The translations under genes and the position numbers were made by a program. Of a stretch of DNA of 64,000 nucleotides, positions 8,651-16,778 are shown one piece after another. The notes beneath the pieces were generated by a model that saw only the letters and a list, made by a program, of their open reading frames with translations, did not search any database and was not told the origin of the DNA. The stretch lies in the NCBI GenBank assembly GCA_963634825.1, contig CAVHCP010000002.1, positions 1 through 64,000 of the forward strand, in the 5' to 3' direction. This DNA comes from Gallibacter sp963634825. GTDB lineage: Bacteria > Bacillota > Clostridia > Peptostreptococcales > Anaerovoracaceae. Every line of letters begins with the position of its first letter. The first letter of the stretch is position 1.

Positions 8651-8685
8651 CCTCCTAAAATATATCAAAAATATATCGCAGGAGG
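8651..8685 (-). promoter_or_regulatory. Hairpin that can sequester the comEA ribosome binding site
   Basis: On the minus strand CCTCCT pairs with AGGAGG, the comEA SD, and inside this ATATAT pairs with ATATAT across a short internal loop. The anti-SD arm is an exact complement of the full SD. Confidence 0.55.
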
Positions 8686-8873
8686 TTTATATTGTCAATA
8701 AATTACAGTAATTATTTTACAAATCAGCCCAATCAAGCGAAACACGCCTAATTTCAACGCTTTGAGGTGTATATGTCAACCCAAAATATTCGAAAAAAGT
8801 CTTTAAAAGGAGCTCATGATTTAGATTTGAACTACTGCCGCAGTCCATTTTGATAGTCATAAAAAAATTATTG

Positions 8874-9422
8874 TCAACTTTTTTTATCTACCAATTCTTT
8901 TACAGTAATTCCCATAACATCTTCAAGACTTTTTATATACTCGCTCAGCAGTTTTTCGCCATTTTGTATAAATGGTATAAATTCTTCCTTACCATTCCTC
9001 TTTGCTTTTTGTTTTATATATTCCATACGTCTTGGAATACCTACATATTTATCCTCTAAAACAGTCCTGTCTGCTATACACAAAATATCAAGCTCGTTTA
9101 TCTTATCTATCGTGCTAAAGTCCTTATATTTTGTATGAAGTGCCATAATATCTGCTATGTTTTTGTATCCTATTTTTGTCAAATATTCCGCCCCTACCGT
9201 TTCATGGTTATCATAAACCCTTGCTATGTCATGCAAAAGGCAGCTCGCTTGCAAAATGTCAATATCTATATGATATCCCTTTTGATTTAAACGATTTGCT
9301 ATCAAAAGCGCAACATTACATACGGCTGTGCAATGCCTAATAACATGAGGTGGCGTATTATATTCTTTTAGAAGTGCAAAGCACTCTTCTTTATTTGGAA
9401 TTTTATTCATTTTAAAACTCAT
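8874..9422 (-). CDS. HD-domain phosphohydrolase (HDIG type)
   Basis: A 182-residue HD-superfamily metal-dependent phosphohydrolase. The metal-binding pattern is visible as HCTAVCNVA (first His), LLHDIARVYDNHETVGAEYL (HD pair and following His) and IADIMALHT (late His). The substrate is unknown; relatives act on nucleotides or cyclic dinucleotides. It is not YqeK, a different HD protein whose gene ends at 63670. Its ATG overlaps the end of obgE (ATGAGTTTTAA), so it is coupled to obgE; an alternative ATG lies four codons downstream. The ~190 nt after it hold only a short possibly frameshifted frame. Confidence 0.8.
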   Translation of the reverse strand: MSFKMNKIPNKEECFALLKEYNTPPHVIRHCTAVCNVALLIANRLNQKGYHIDIDILQASCLLHDIARVYDNHETVGAEYLTKIGYKNIADIMALHTKYKDFSTIDKINELDILCIADRTVLEDKYVGIPRRMEYIKQKAKRNGKEEFIPFIQNGEKLLSEYIKSLEDVMGITVKELVDKKS

Positions 9423-10701
9423 CTATATACTCAAATTCAAAATCTTCTATTTTTATAATGTCGCCTTCTTCTAAGCCCATATCTTTTAATTTTTCGATCG
9501 CACCGCTCTTTTCTATATATTTATACAAATATCTTATAGAGCCTATATCGTTGAAATTTGTGGAATTAAATATCTTCAAAAGCTGCTTGCCCTCAAGAAC
9601 AAAAATACCGTCCTTTTGTGATGCAATTACCTTTTTGTAGTCAGGATCGTAATCATCCTTTTCGAAGTCAAAGCTTTCCATCATGTCCTCAAGAGGCTCT
9701 GCTTCTGTGACAGCAAGGAGTTTTGCAACTTCATTCATGAGCTCCGGCACACCGACATTTATCGGAGCAGAAATAGGTAATACCATATAACCTTTGCTCT
9801 CCACATGTTTTTTGAATTTTATATATTTTGGATCTTCTTCATCTATTAGATCTATCTTATTTGCAGCTACAATCTGAGGCTTTTTAGCCAGCTGGGCAGA
9901 ATATTTCTCTAATTCCTTATTGATCTTTTTAAAATCCTCTATAGGATCTCTTCCCTCGCTACCGGAAACATCCACAACATGAAGCAATACTCTGGTTCGT
10001 TCAATATGCTTTAAAAACATAAATCCCATACCTGCACCGGTATGTGCACCTTCGATAATGCCTGCTATATCTGCCATAACAAAGCTCGTATTTGCAAGTT
10101 CTACAACTCCGAGATTTGGTGCTATGGTTGTGAAGTGATAATTTGCAACCTTGGGCTTTGCTTTTGTCGCAACGCTAAGTATGGATGATTTTCCCACATT
10201 TGGAAATCCAACAAGACCAACGTCGGCAATAAGCTTAAGCTCTAAGATGATGTTTCTCTCCTTAGGAAAGCCACCGGCTTCTGCGAAGTTTGGAGCTTGT
10301 CTTATCGAGCTTTTGTAATGCACATTGCCCTTGCCACCTTTACCACCCTTTGCCGCAACAAAGCTATCTCCCGGATTTACGAGATCCTTCATCAGTGTAT
10401 TTGTCTCCTCGTCTATAACAAGTGTGCCCGGTGGCACCTTAATTATGAGATCATCGCCTTTTTTGCCATACCTCTTTTTTTTCATACCATTTTGGCCATT
10501 TTGAGCTTGATATTTTCTCTTATATCTAAAATCCATCAAGGTTCTTAGGCTACTATCTGCCATAAAAATAACATCTCCGCCTTTACCGCCGTCACCGCCG
10601 TCGGGACCGCCCTCCGGCACATATGGTTCTCTTCGGAAGCTGACTGCTCCGTCTCCGCCTTTGCCTGATTTTATAAATATTTTGGCTCTGTCTACAAACA
10701 T
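9412..10701 (-). CDS. obgE: Obg family GTPase (ribosome assembly)
   Basis: An essential GTPase that binds the 50S subunit late in assembly. ATG 10701 follows AGGAG at a proper distance; an in-frame ATG at 10731 lies before that SD and is rejected. The 429 residues show the glycine-rich Obg fold (SGKGGDGAVSFRREPYVPEG, GGPDGGDGGKGGDVIF), the G domain with P-loop GFPNVGKSS, DIAGIIEGAHTGAG (G3) and NKIDL (G4), and the C-terminal OCT domain typical of Gram-positives. The order rplU-rpmA-obgE is conserved across bacteria and suggests co-regulation with ribosome synthesis. Confidence 0.97.
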   Translation of the reverse strand: MFVDRAKIFIKSGKGGDGAVSFRREPYVPEGGPDGGDGGKGGDVIFMADSSLRTLMDFRYKRKYQAQNGQNGMKKKRYGKKGDDLIIKVPPGTLVIDEETNTLMKDLVNPGDSFVAAKGGKGGKGNVHYKSSIRQAPNFAEAGGFPKERNIILELKLIADVGLVGFPNVGKSSILSVATKAKPKVANYHFTTIAPNLGVVELANTSFVMADIAGIIEGAHTGAGMGFMFLKHIERTRVLLHVVDVSGSEGRDPIEDFKKINKELEKYSAQLAKKPQIVAANKIDLIDEEDPKYIKFKKHVESKGYMVLPISAPINVGVPELMNEVAKLLAVTEAEPLEDMMESFDFEKDDYDPDYKKVIASQKDGIFVLEGKQLLKIFNSTNFNDIGSIRYLYKYIEKSGAIEKLKDMGLEEGDIIKIEDFEFEYIDEF

Positions 10702-10737
10702 GTGATTTCTCCTGATACCTTTTACAGACATAAATAC

Positions 10738-10759
10738 AGCCCCTATGATTAGGGGCTGC
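10738..10759 (-). terminator. Hairpin between rpmA and obgE, probable attenuator
   Basis: Perfect 8-bp stem cagcccct/aggggctg with a 6-nt loop. On the minus strand it is followed by TATTTATGT, a weak U-tract, so it may reduce rather than stop readthrough into obgE, or stabilise the upstream mRNA end. Confidence 0.5.
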
Positions 10760-10765
10760 TTGTAA

Positions 10766-11026
10766 TTATGCTTCTTTTGGATATACGCTTACTTGCTTTT
10801 TAGTCTTTCCTGCTCTTTCAAATTTTACTGCACCGTCAATCTTAGCAAATAATGTATCGTCTCCACCTCTGCCAACATTGTTGCCGGGATGAATTTTAGT
10901 TCCCCTCTGTCTTACAAGAATACTTCCTGCGCTTACATACTGTCCGTCGCCTCTCTTGACTCCCAGACGTTTACTTTCACTATCTCGACCGTTCTTGGAA
11001 CTTCCTACACCTTTTTTACTTGCCAT
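10766..11026 (-). CDS. rpmA: 50S ribosomal protein L27 (no cleavable N-terminal extension)
   Basis: L27 reaches the peptidyl transferase centre with its N-terminus. The 86-residue protein begins MASKKGVGSSKNGRDS, essentially the mature form. Most Firmicutes instead make a precursor with about nine extra residues (of the LKLDLQLF type) removed by the Prp protease, encoded between rplU and rpmA. Here neither that extension nor a gene between rplU and rpmA is present; the gap is 27 nt. The start is secure because AGGAGG precedes the ATG. Transcribed with rplU from the promoter at 11673-11701. Confidence 0.97.
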   Translation of the reverse strand: MASKKGVGSSKNGRDSESKRLGVKRGDGQYVSAGSILVRQRGTKIHPGNNVGRGGDDTLFAKIDGAVKFERAGKTKKQVSVYPKEA

Positions 11027-11053
11027 GATTACACCTCCTTTATATTAAGGTAA

Positions 11054-11578
11054 TTATTTCAAATTTTCTTTAATTGTATCTACTATAACTTGCTTTGTAG
11101 CCTTTGCATCAACCTTGATGTCATGTTCCTTTGCAAAAGCAATCAACTCGTCTTTTTTCATTGACATCGAAACTGTCTTTGTTTCTGAAGCTACTTCCGC
11201 TTTCTTTGGTTCAGTTTTTTGCGCGGCAGGCTTTGAAGCAACTTTTGCCTCTGCCTTAGGCTTTGAAGCGTCTCCGCCAACAGCTGTGATCTCTACTTTT
11301 GTATAAGGCTGTCTGTGACCCTGCTTCTTTCTGTAGTCCTTCTTTGCTTTGTACTTGAAAACAACAACCTTTTTGCCTTTGCCATTTTCAATTACTTTTC
11401 CTTCAACTGTTTCGTCAAGGTAAGGCTTTCCTACTTTTAGATCTTTGCCATCACCTAACATCAAAACTTTGTCAAATGTTACTTTTTTGCCGGCTTCAAC
11501 ATCGAGCTTTTCGATGATGATAACATCACCATTTTGTACTCTATACTGTTTTCCGCCTGTTTCAATTACTGCGTACAT
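11054..11578 (-). CDS. rplU: 50S ribosomal protein L21 with C-terminal extension
   Basis: L21 binds 23S rRNA. Residues 1-103 form the normal L21 domain (MYAVIETGGKQYRVQNGD; KAKKDYRKKQGHRQPYT). The protein then continues to 174 residues, well beyond the usual ~103: a Lys/Ala/Pro/Glu-rich linker (104-138) leads to a short helical module (139-174) with the pattern MKKDELIAFAKEHDIKV...TKQVIVDTIKENL, resembling HeH/SAP-type nucleic-acid-binding helices. The stop is followed by rpmA, and codon use does not change across the extension, so this is not a frameshift artefact. Confidence 0.95.
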   Translation of the reverse strand: MYAVIETGGKQYRVQNGDVIIIEKLDVEAGKKVTFDKVLMLGDGKDLKVGKPYLDETVEGKVIENGKGKKVVVFKYKAKKDYRKKQGHRQPYTKVEITAVGGDASKPKAEAKVASKPAAQKTEPKKAEVASETKTVSMSMKKDELIAFAKEHDIKVDAKATKQVIVDTIKENLK

Positions 11579-11665
11579 TATTTAATTCCCTCCTCGTACC
11601 AGTCTCGCCATTATAGGTAATTTTTTTCTTAAAAATTTTACACGACCTATTCTGTGCGGCTTACA
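11579..11665 (-). promoter_or_regulatory. Putative L21 mRNA leader
   Basis: The ~87-nt 5' UTR can pair GCC...GGC, ATAGGT...ACCTAT and an inner AAAATTTTT/AAAAAAATT helix before a conserved-looking GGCGAGACTGGTACGAGGAG run that contains the SD. Autoregulatory leaders are known upstream of rplU in Firmicutes; a match to that family is inferred from position and fold only. Confidence 0.45.
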
Positions 11666-11672
11666 GACATAT

Positions 11673-11701
11673 ATGTTACCACAAAAATCAACGCTCGTCA
11701 A
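11673..11701 (-). promoter_or_regulatory. Promoter for rplU-rpmA-obgE
   Basis: Minus strand: -35 TTGACG (11696-11701), 17-bp spacer, -10 TAACAT (11673-11678). It overlaps the 3' end of glpK. Confidence 0.65.
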
Positions 11702-13187
11702 ACGAAATTGTGGCTTTTATTGCTCTATTCCAGTCATCTATGTGTTTTCTTCTTATCTCATCAGGAATTGTTGGTACAAAAGTCTTGTCTATTCCAAAAT
11801 TTGCTTTTATATCATCCAAATCTTTCCAGTAACCGACCGCAAGCCCCGCAAGATAAGCGGCTCCAAGCGATGTGCTTTCGAGCGTTTTGGACCTTACAAC
11901 ATCACAATTTGAAATATCTGCTTGAAACTGTAAAATGAAGTTGTTTGTCGCAGCTCCGCCGTCAACCTTTATGCTCCTTAGAGATGTATTGCAATCCGAA
12001 GCCATCGCATCTGCCAAAGCACATGTTTGATATCCAAGCGACTCCAAAACAGCTCTGACTATATGATTTTTGTTTGAATTTCTTGTAAGACCAAATATAC
12101 TGCCTCTTGCATAAGGGTCCCAATACGGTGCGCCAAGCCCTGTGAAGGCAGGAATGAAATAAACTCCGCCCGTATCGCTAACAGCTTGTGCAAGCCCTTC
12201 GGTTTCGGATGCTTTTTTTATGATACCAAGCTCATCTCTAAGCCACTGTATGGCTGCTCCTGCTATAAAAACAGAGCCCTCGAGCGCATAATTTACAGTA
12301 TCGCCTATCCCCCATGCAATCGTCGTAAGAAGTCCGTTTTTGCTTTTGACAGGCTTATTTCCCGTATTCATCAGCATAAATCCGCCTGTGCCATATGTCA
12401 TTTTGCAATCGTCTTTTTCAAAGCATGCAAGACCAAATAAAGATGCCTGTTGGTCTCCTGCCATACCTGCAATAGGAATTTCTCCTGCAAAAATGCTTTT
12501 ATCTGTATATCCATATATTTCTGATGAAGTTTTAACCTCGGGTAGCATGCATACAGGAATGCCGAGCAGGTCTAAAATTTCCTCATCCCACTTAAGTGTA
12601 TTTATGTTAAACATCATCGTTCTTGCGGCATTAGTATAATCTGTGACATGCACCCTGCCATTTGTCATTTTCCATACAAGCCATGTTTCGATCGTACCAA
12701 AGAGAAGCTCTCCGGCATTAGCACGCTTTTTTGCACCGTCAACATTTTCGAGTATCCATCTCAGCTTTGTAGCAGAAAAATAAGGATCGATCAAAAGCCC
12801 TGTCTCTTCTTTGATCATATCGGATAAGCCTTCTTCCTTTAGCTTTTCGCAATACTCTGCCGTCCTGCGACATTGCCAAACAATAGCATTATATATCGGC
12901 ATACCTGTCTTTTTGTCCCATACAATAGTCGTTTCTCGCTGGTTAGTGATGCCTATTGCCTCGATATTTTCGTATGTGCAATCCTTTTTATATAAAGCCT
13001 CCTGTGCAACTCCGATTTGCACAGACCAAATTTCCATCGGATCGTGCTCAACCCAGCCATTTTGAGGATATATTTGCTTAAATTCTTTTTGTGCACTGCT
13101 TATGATATTGCCTTTTCTGTCATATAATATGCACCTTGAGCTCGTAGTTCCTTGATCTAAAGTCATTATGTATTTTTTTGTCTTCAT
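11688..13187 (-). CDS. glpK: Glycerol kinase
   Basis: Phosphorylates glycerol to sn-glycerol 3-phosphate. The 499-residue length is typical of the FGGY family. Visible are the N-terminal phosphate loop LDQGTTSSRCILYD, the substrate region GWVEHDPMEIW, AIGITNQRETTIVWDKKTG, and the second ATP-binding region GLGAPYWDPYARGSIFGLTR followed by KVDGGAATNNFILQFQADI. No glpF or glpD lies beside it, so uptake and further oxidation are encoded elsewhere. It stands between hemW and the rplU promoter; the upstream 105 nt hold an A-rich run but no convincing promoter. Confidence 0.97.
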   Translation of the reverse strand: MKTKKYIMTLDQGTTSSRCILYDRKGNIISSAQKEFKQIYPQNGWVEHDPMEIWSVQIGVAQEALYKKDCTYENIEAIGITNQRETTIVWDKKTGMPIYNAIVWQCRRTAEYCEKLKEEGLSDMIKEETGLLIDPYFSATKLRWILENVDGAKKRANAGELLFGTIETWLVWKMTNGRVHVTDYTNAARTMMFNINTLKWDEEILDLLGIPVCMLPEVKTSSEIYGYTDKSIFAGEIPIAGMAGDQQASLFGLACFEKDDCKMTYGTGGFMLMNTGNKPVKSKNGLLTTIAWGIGDTVNYALEGSVFIAGAAIQWLRDELGIIKKASETEGLAQAVSDTGGVYFIPAFTGLGAPYWDPYARGSIFGLTRNSNKNHIVRAVLESLGYQTCALADAMASDCNTSLRSIKVDGGAATNNFILQFQADISNCDVVRSKTLESTSLGAAYLAGLAVGYWKDLDDIKANFGIDKTFVPTIPDEIRRKHIDDWNRAIKATISFDER

Positions 13188-13292
13188 ATCTTTACCTATA
13201 TTCCACTATTTTATATCTTTTATATTTTTCATATTCTTATGTTTATGTTTTTTTTCCTTCGTCGGCGTGCAAAAATATCTGCTATTTTACGA

Positions 13293-14441
13293 TTATACGA
13301 ATTCGCACATTATCTCATTGGAATGAAGAAATCCGAGCGTAGTTAACCTAATAAAATTATCGTCAACCACGAGGTATCCTTTTTTATTATACTCTCTTAT
13401 AATATTATTTATTCCGGGGAAAGCTTCACCCAGCGAAAGCCCGAAGCGTTCTTCAAATTTAGCTGTATTAAGGCCACTTGTAAGCCTGAGTGAGGTAAAA
13501 CAAAATATACTCATCGCTTCACTTTTTTGTTCTTTATCTGATATATTTTCGGGCTTATTTATCACGATATCACAATACTTCTCGCCTTTATCATTTTCAT
13601 ATCTGTAGCCGTCAATATATCCGCATGCCGTAGCTCCAATCCCTATAAAATCCTCCATTTGCCAATATTTTAGATTGTGCTTGCACTCCATACCTTTCTT
13701 TGCAAAATTTGATATTTCATATTGTGCATATCCTGCATTTTTTAGCTTATCGATTGCAAGCATATACATCTGCTCTGTCATATTGTCATTTGGAATTGAC
13801 AGTTTGCCATATTTGTATTTTTCATAAAATGGCGTATTTTGCTCTATTTGCAAGCTGTAACACGAAATATGCTCGGGATTTAGCTTTATCGCCTCATCTA
13901 ACGTTTTTTCAAAAGCCTCTGTCGTCTGGTTTGGAATGCCAAACATCAAATCCAAATTTATATTTTTAAAGCCTTCTTCTCGCGCAAGGTTAAAAGCACT
14001 TTTTGTATCATTTTCTTTGTGAAGTCGTCCAAGCTTTTTTAAAAGAATATCATCAAAGCTCTGCGCGCCGATGCTGAGTCTGTTGATTTTGCAGTCCTTA
14101 TATATCTTTAATTTTTCTTTTGAAATTGAATTTGGATTTACCTCTATCGTTATTTCCGCATTGCTATCAACGTTGAAATTTTTATACAGAGCATCAAAAA
14201 TTTTCTTTATATGCTCAGGCTTTAAGACAGACGGCGTACCTCCTCCAATAAATATTGTATCTGCTTCTCTTTTTGCAGCATAAGCCCTTCCTTTTTGCTC
14301 TATCTCGGCTACTACGAGCGAAATATACTCATCTATATCTGCAATCGCCCCTTGATGCGAATAAAATCCGCAATAATTGCACTTTTTTTCACAAAAAGGT
14401 ATATGGATGTAAATGCCCGTTTTTTTATTTGTTATCATCAT
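13293..14441 (-). CDS. hemW: Radical SAM heme chaperone HemW-like
   Basis: A radical SAM protein of the HemN/HemW family, 382 residues. The cluster motif is CEKKCNYC (C17, C21, C24) in HIPFCEKKCNYCGFYS. FIGGGTPS, RLSIGAQSF and the C-terminal HemW domain with the NLKYWQMEDFIGIG segment follow. HemW proteins bind heme and help insert it into hemoproteins; in many anaerobes the heme role is uncertain. Oxygen-independent coproporphyrinogen oxidase HemN is less likely because of the lepA-hemW order, typical of HemW in Firmicutes. The start overlaps the end of lepA by 17 nt. Confidence 0.9.
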   Translation of the reverse strand: MMITNKKTGIYIHIPFCEKKCNYCGFYSHQGAIADIDEYISLVVAEIEQKGRAYAAKREADTIFIGGGTPSVLKPEHIKKIFDALYKNFNVDSNAEITIEVNPNSISKEKLKIYKDCKINRLSIGAQSFDDILLKKLGRLHKENDTKSAFNLAREEGFKNINLDLMFGIPNQTTEAFEKTLDEAIKLNPEHISCYSLQIEQNTPFYEKYKYGKLSIPNDNMTEQMYMLAIDKLKNAGYAQYEISNFAKKGMECKHNLKYWQMEDFIGIGATACGYIDGYRYENDKGEKYCDIVINKPENISDKEQKSEAMSIFCFTSLRLTSGLNTAKFEERFGLSLGEAFPGINNIIREYNKKGYLVVDDNFIRLTTLGFLHSNEIMCEFV

Positions 14442-16236
14442 ATTTCAAAACAGCAGTAAATGCTTCCTGCGGCACCTCTACCTTGCCGAATTGACGCATT
14501 CTCTTTTTGCCTTCCTTTTGCTTTTCTAAAAGTTTCTTTTTACGCGAAATATCTCCGCCATAGCATTTTGCTATTACATCCTTTCTGTATGCCCTTACAG
14601 TTGTTCTGGCTATAACCTTTTGCCCTATTGCCGCCTGGATAGGCACTTCAAACTGGTGCATAGGAATGACTTCCTTTAGCTTTTCGCATACAAATCTGCC
14701 TCTTGCTACAGCCTTTGATTCGTGAACAATCATAGAAAAAGCGTCCACCAGCTCCTTATTTAGCAGAACATCCAATTTTACGAGTTTTGACGGCTGATAG
14801 CGGATAAATTCGTAATCAAGCGAGCCATATCCTCTTGTCTTTGATTTAAGTGCGTCAAAAAAGTCATATATAACTTCATTTAATGGCATCTCGTAGTGTA
14901 GCTGCACTCTGTTTTCCGTAATGTATTCCATATGGAGCATTTTGCCTCTGCGTTCCTGACAGAGTTCCATAATATTTCCAACATAATCCTTTGGAATCAT
15001 AATATCAGCTTTGACTATCGGTTCTTCTATCTGCTTTATCATTACAGGGTCCGGCATATTGCTTGGATTTTGCACCATCAGCTCTGTGCCGTCATTTTTT
15101 ATTACTTTATAAATTACGCTCGGAGAAGTTGTAATCACCTTTAGGTTGAATTCTCTTTCGAGCCTTTCGACTATGATTTCCATATGCAAAAGACCTAAAA
15201 ATCCGCACCTAAAACCAAAGCCGAGTGCTTGCGAAGTTTCGGGTTCAAAATTAAAAGCAGCATCATTTACCTGAAGCTTTTCGAGTGCGTCTTTTACATT
15301 TTCGTATTTTTCGCCGTCAGCAGGATATATACCGCAATATACCATTGATTGCGCTTTTTTATATCCCGGAAGTGCTTCCTGTGTAGGATTTTCGTCGAGC
15401 GTTACCGTATCGCCCACTCTCGCATCTCTAACTTGTTTTATGCTGGCAGAGATATATCCTACCTCGCCTGCCTTTAGCTCGGCGCAAGGAACAGGTGAAG
15501 GTGAATATGTACCTACCTCGGTTACCTCATATTTCTTACCTGTATTCATAAGCCTTATGATATCGCCAGCCTTGACTCTGCCGTCAAATATCCTTGCATA
15601 TATTACAACACCTTTATAATTGTCATAATACGAATCAAAAATAAGTGCCTTTAGTTTGCCATCGGCATCGCCTGTCGGAGCAGGTATTTTTTTGACTATC
15701 ATCTCGAGGAGCTCTTCTATGCCTATTCCCTCTTTTGCAGAAACAAGCGGAGCCTCATCAGCCTCTATCCCTATGACATCCTCAATTTCTTTTTTTACCT
15801 CATCAGGTCTTGCGCTCGGCAAATCTATTTTATTTAAACATGGAAGTATCTCGAGATCTTCATCGAGTGCCAGATATACATTGCCGAGAGTCTGTGCCTC
15901 TACTCCCTGCGTCGCATCTACTACCAAGACAGCTCCTTCGCATGCGGCAAGAGATCTCGAAACCTCATAAGTAAAATCGACATGACCCGGAGTGTCTATC
16001 AAATTAAATATGTATTCTTCTCCATCCTTTGCCTTGTATGAAAGCCTTGTTGTCTGCAATTTTATAGTTATGCCACGCTCCCGCTCAAGCTCCATATTAT
16101 CAAGGAATTGCTCCTTCATATCTCTTTTGGCAACGCAGCCGGTCTTTTCTAAAATCCTGTCTGCAAGCGTCGATTTGCCGTGGTCTATATGTGCTATAAT
16201 GCTAAAATTTCGTATTTTTGATTGGTATGAATTCAT
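14425..16236 (-). CDS. lepA: Elongation factor 4 (LepA)
   Basis: A translational GTPase related to EF-G that acts on stalled or assembling ribosomes. The 603 residues match the family length. The P-loop AHIDHGKSTLADRIL, switch region ERERGITIKLQT, G3 DTPGHVDF and G4 NKIDLP are visible, and the LepA-specific C-terminal domain (GYGSLDYEFIRYQPSKLVKL; CYGGDISRKKKLLEKQK) is complete. It is divergent from rpsT and followed by the overlapping hemW. Confidence 0.97.
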   Translation of the reverse strand: MNSYQSKIRNFSIIAHIDHGKSTLADRILEKTGCVAKRDMKEQFLDNMELERERGITIKLQTTRLSYKAKDGEEYIFNLIDTPGHVDFTYEVSRSLAACEGAVLVVDATQGVEAQTLGNVYLALDEDLEILPCLNKIDLPSARPDEVKKEIEDVIGIEADEAPLVSAKEGIGIEELLEMIVKKIPAPTGDADGKLKALIFDSYYDNYKGVVIYARIFDGRVKAGDIIRLMNTGKKYEVTEVGTYSPSPVPCAELKAGEVGYISASIKQVRDARVGDTVTLDENPTQEALPGYKKAQSMVYCGIYPADGEKYENVKDALEKLQVNDAAFNFEPETSQALGFGFRCGFLGLLHMEIIVERLEREFNLKVITTSPSVIYKVIKNDGTELMVQNPSNMPDPVMIKQIEEPIVKADIMIPKDYVGNIMELCQERRGKMLHMEYITENRVQLHYEMPLNEVIYDFFDALKSKTRGYGSLDYEFIRYQPSKLVKLDVLLNKELVDAFSMIVHESKAVARGRFVCEKLKEVIPMHQFEVPIQAAIGQKVIARTTVRAYRKDVIAKCYGGDISRKKKLLEKQKEGKKRMRQFGKVEVPQEAFTAVLKYDDNK

Positions 16237-16295
16237 ATTGCCCTCTTTATGTGTAAATGTTAAAATTCCAACTCATATTTTACATTAAAATCCCC

Positions 16296-16324
16296 TTGAT
16301 TTCAATTGAAATCTATTATATAAT
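16296..16324 (+). promoter_or_regulatory. Promoter for rpsT
   Basis: -35 TTGATT (16296-16301), 17-bp spacer, consensus -10 TATAAT (16319-16324). Confidence 0.8.
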
Positions 16325-16381
16325 ACAGCTTGCGAGTTTATTATTTATTTAATAAAAATCAAGAAAAGTGGGGTGAATTAA

Positions 16382-16648
16382 ATGGCAAATATTAAATCCG
16401 CAAAGAAAAGAATCAAAGTTATTGAAAACAAAACAGCAAGAAATAAAAGAGTAAAAAATCATATCAAGCAAACTCTAAAGGAATTTGATAAGGCTATCGA
16501 AGCCGGCGATATGACTCTTGCAAAGGAAAAGCTTGTTCTTGCCGAAAAGAAGCTTATGCAGGCAGCTGCTAAGGGCGTTTTCCACAAGAATACCGCTTCA
16601 AGAAAAGTTTCAAGACTAAACCAGAGATTCAACAAAGCTAATGCTTAA
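16382..16648 (+). CDS. rpsT: 30S ribosomal protein S20
   Basis: A basic helical protein that binds 16S rRNA. The 88 residues start MANIKSAKKRIKVIENK and end SRLNQRFNKANA, with the conserved KGVFHKNTASRKVSRL helix. GTGGGG-type SD sequence precedes the ATG. It is a single-gene unit with its own promoter and a strong terminator, placed divergently from lepA, as commonly found in Firmicutes. The ~57-nt leader has no obvious strong fold. Confidence 0.97.
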   Translation: MANIKSAKKRIKVIENKTARNKRVKNHIKQTLKEFDKAIEAGDMTLAKEKLVLAEKKLMQAAAKGVFHKNTASRKVSRLNQRFNKANA

Positions 16649-16689
16649 TCTCATCCGTCCCCACATATGTATAAGTTAAATACATCAAG

Positions 16690-16722
16690 AAAAACCGACG
16701 TTTGTCTCAGGTCGGTTTTTTT
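16690..16722 (+). terminator. Rho-independent terminator after rpsT
   Basis: AAACCGAC/GTCGGTTT stem with an 11-nt loop followed by a run of T. Confidence 0.9.
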
Positions 16723-16778
16723 AGTATAATAAATTGTGTTTTTTGATAGTATATTTCTATCACAGAAAGGAGCATTTT

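Noticed and set aside
8717..8862. A 47-residue intact gene downstream of the HD hydrolase
   Set aside because: Careful codon-by-codon reading shows a stop after 19 codons; only a frameshift joins the two parts, so it is kept as a low-interest finding, not a CDS.
8874..9422. YqeK assignment for the HD protein after obgE
   Set aside because: The motif spacing differs from YqeK, and a true YqeK is encoded at the right edge next to rsfS.
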